A stretch of DNA of 64,000 bases from Chrysomallon squamiferum. Lineage: Eukaryota > Mollusca > Gastropoda > Neomphalida > Peltospiridae. The position numbers and the translations under genes were made by a program. Positions 63,414-64,000 of this stretch are shown in pieces (position 1 is the first letter of the stretch; every line of letters begins with the position of its first letter). The notes beneath the pieces were generated by a model. The model saw only the letters and a list, made by a program, of their open reading frames with translations. It had not been told where the DNA came from and did no database searches. The stretch lies in contig CM022679.1 of NCBI GenBank assembly GCA_012295275.1, positions 11,298,669-11,362,668 on the forward strand. The letters run 5' to 3'.

Positions 63414-64000
63414 TGGTAATAAATTATATATATAAATTCAGGTTTGTGGAATCAGACAAGACCCCAATCAGAAGAAACCAAATCGAGACTAAACATTGTA
63501 AATAAACCTCTGCTATCAGATTATTATTTATTTCTTTTCAAATTTTTGTTAAAATCAATGATACAACTAAGAAAGAGGAAATATATTTTTACAATCTTTA
63601 AAAATGCAATAAAAACTATAAATGAACAAAAAATAAAATAATACGTTGTTTATTTTATAAATACTTATGGGGGTAGAAATTTTAAGTTACGGTCTAAGGG
63701 GAACAACTCTCTTTATAATAGTAGGAACAAATAAATAAACTATGAAAAGAAAATGTAATGGTCTAAGGGAAATAACTCTAAAAGGAATTTAAACATTTGT
63801 TATCTGTGTGGGATGTAATATTTAAATTAAAAAGAAATTTAATTGTAAAAGCAGTAGTTACATTGTAAAAATGTAATATCTAAAAAGCATGAAAAATTGA
63901 TTTATGTGGAGAGAAGTGACAGTCCGTTGTTGCATTAATTACTGACGGCGTCCGAACTGTTCAAAGGGAATTCTGAACTTTTACAAAAACACCCTTGATT
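63414..64000. other. Upstream region of renalase
   Basis: Presumed promoter and 5' UTR of renalase on the minus strand. The motif GGTCTAAGGGxAACAACTCT occurs at about 63692-63711 and again, slightly changed, at about 63760-63779, a short direct repeat. No gene is recognised up to the window edge. Confidence 0.5.

Noticed and set aside
1-64000. CRISPR arrays, operons, Shine-Dalgarno sites, rRNA or intact transposon ORFs
   Set aside because: The direct repeats seen are microsatellites or dispersed eukaryotic repeats. Genes are intron-rich and monocistronic, and no reverse transcriptase or transposase frame was recognised.

Overview
The window is nuclear DNA of an animal. Protein-coding genes are split by many GT-AG introns, intergenic and intronic DNA is very AT-rich, and trinucleotide and tetranucleotide microsatellites (AAT/TTA, TTG, GAT, TTTA, GT) are abundant. 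Protein similarity recalled from human relatives plus the repeat style suggests a lophotrochozoan, most likely a mollusc and possibly a cephalopod. That taxonomic call is inference.

Layout from left to right. (1) 2737-15012, minus strand: a complete VPS35L gene (retriever subunit), rebuilt here as 25 coding exons with consistent splice phases, 971 aa. (2) 15598-16570, minus: a broken, intronless rhodopsin-like GPCR. (3) 16600-22098: no clear gene; short dispersed repeats, microsatellites and two patches of higher GC. (4) 22099-37390, minus: a PDZ-domain, synaptopodin-2/Zasp-like gene with five coding exons (817 aa) and a 9.1 kb first coding intron. (5) About 37.5-50 kb: gene-poor, with microsatellites, one SINE-like fragment, a hairpin-forming inverted repeat and one possible orphan membrane-anchor exon. 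(6) 50014-57829, plus: a tandem MZB1-like (pERp1) cluster with two complete four-exon genes and one extra first exon. One copy carries a novel Asp/Ser/Glu-rich insert after its signal peptide. (7) 59413-63413, minus: a complete seven-exon renalase gene (352 aa) that converges on the MZB1 cluster.

The genes are not an operon and share no single pathway: endosomal recycling (VPS35L), actin/Z-disc scaffolding (synaptopodin-2-like), ER folding (MZB1-like) and FAD-dependent oxidation (renalase). The most interesting piece is the MZB1-like cluster. It has identical intron phases in both genes, KEEL C-termini, a spare first exon that could be an alternative promoter, and UPRE/CRE-like TGACGT motifs just upstream of the acidic copy.

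All exon boundaries were read by eye from splice signals and reading-phase bookkeeping. Family names rest on remembered similarity, not on a database search.
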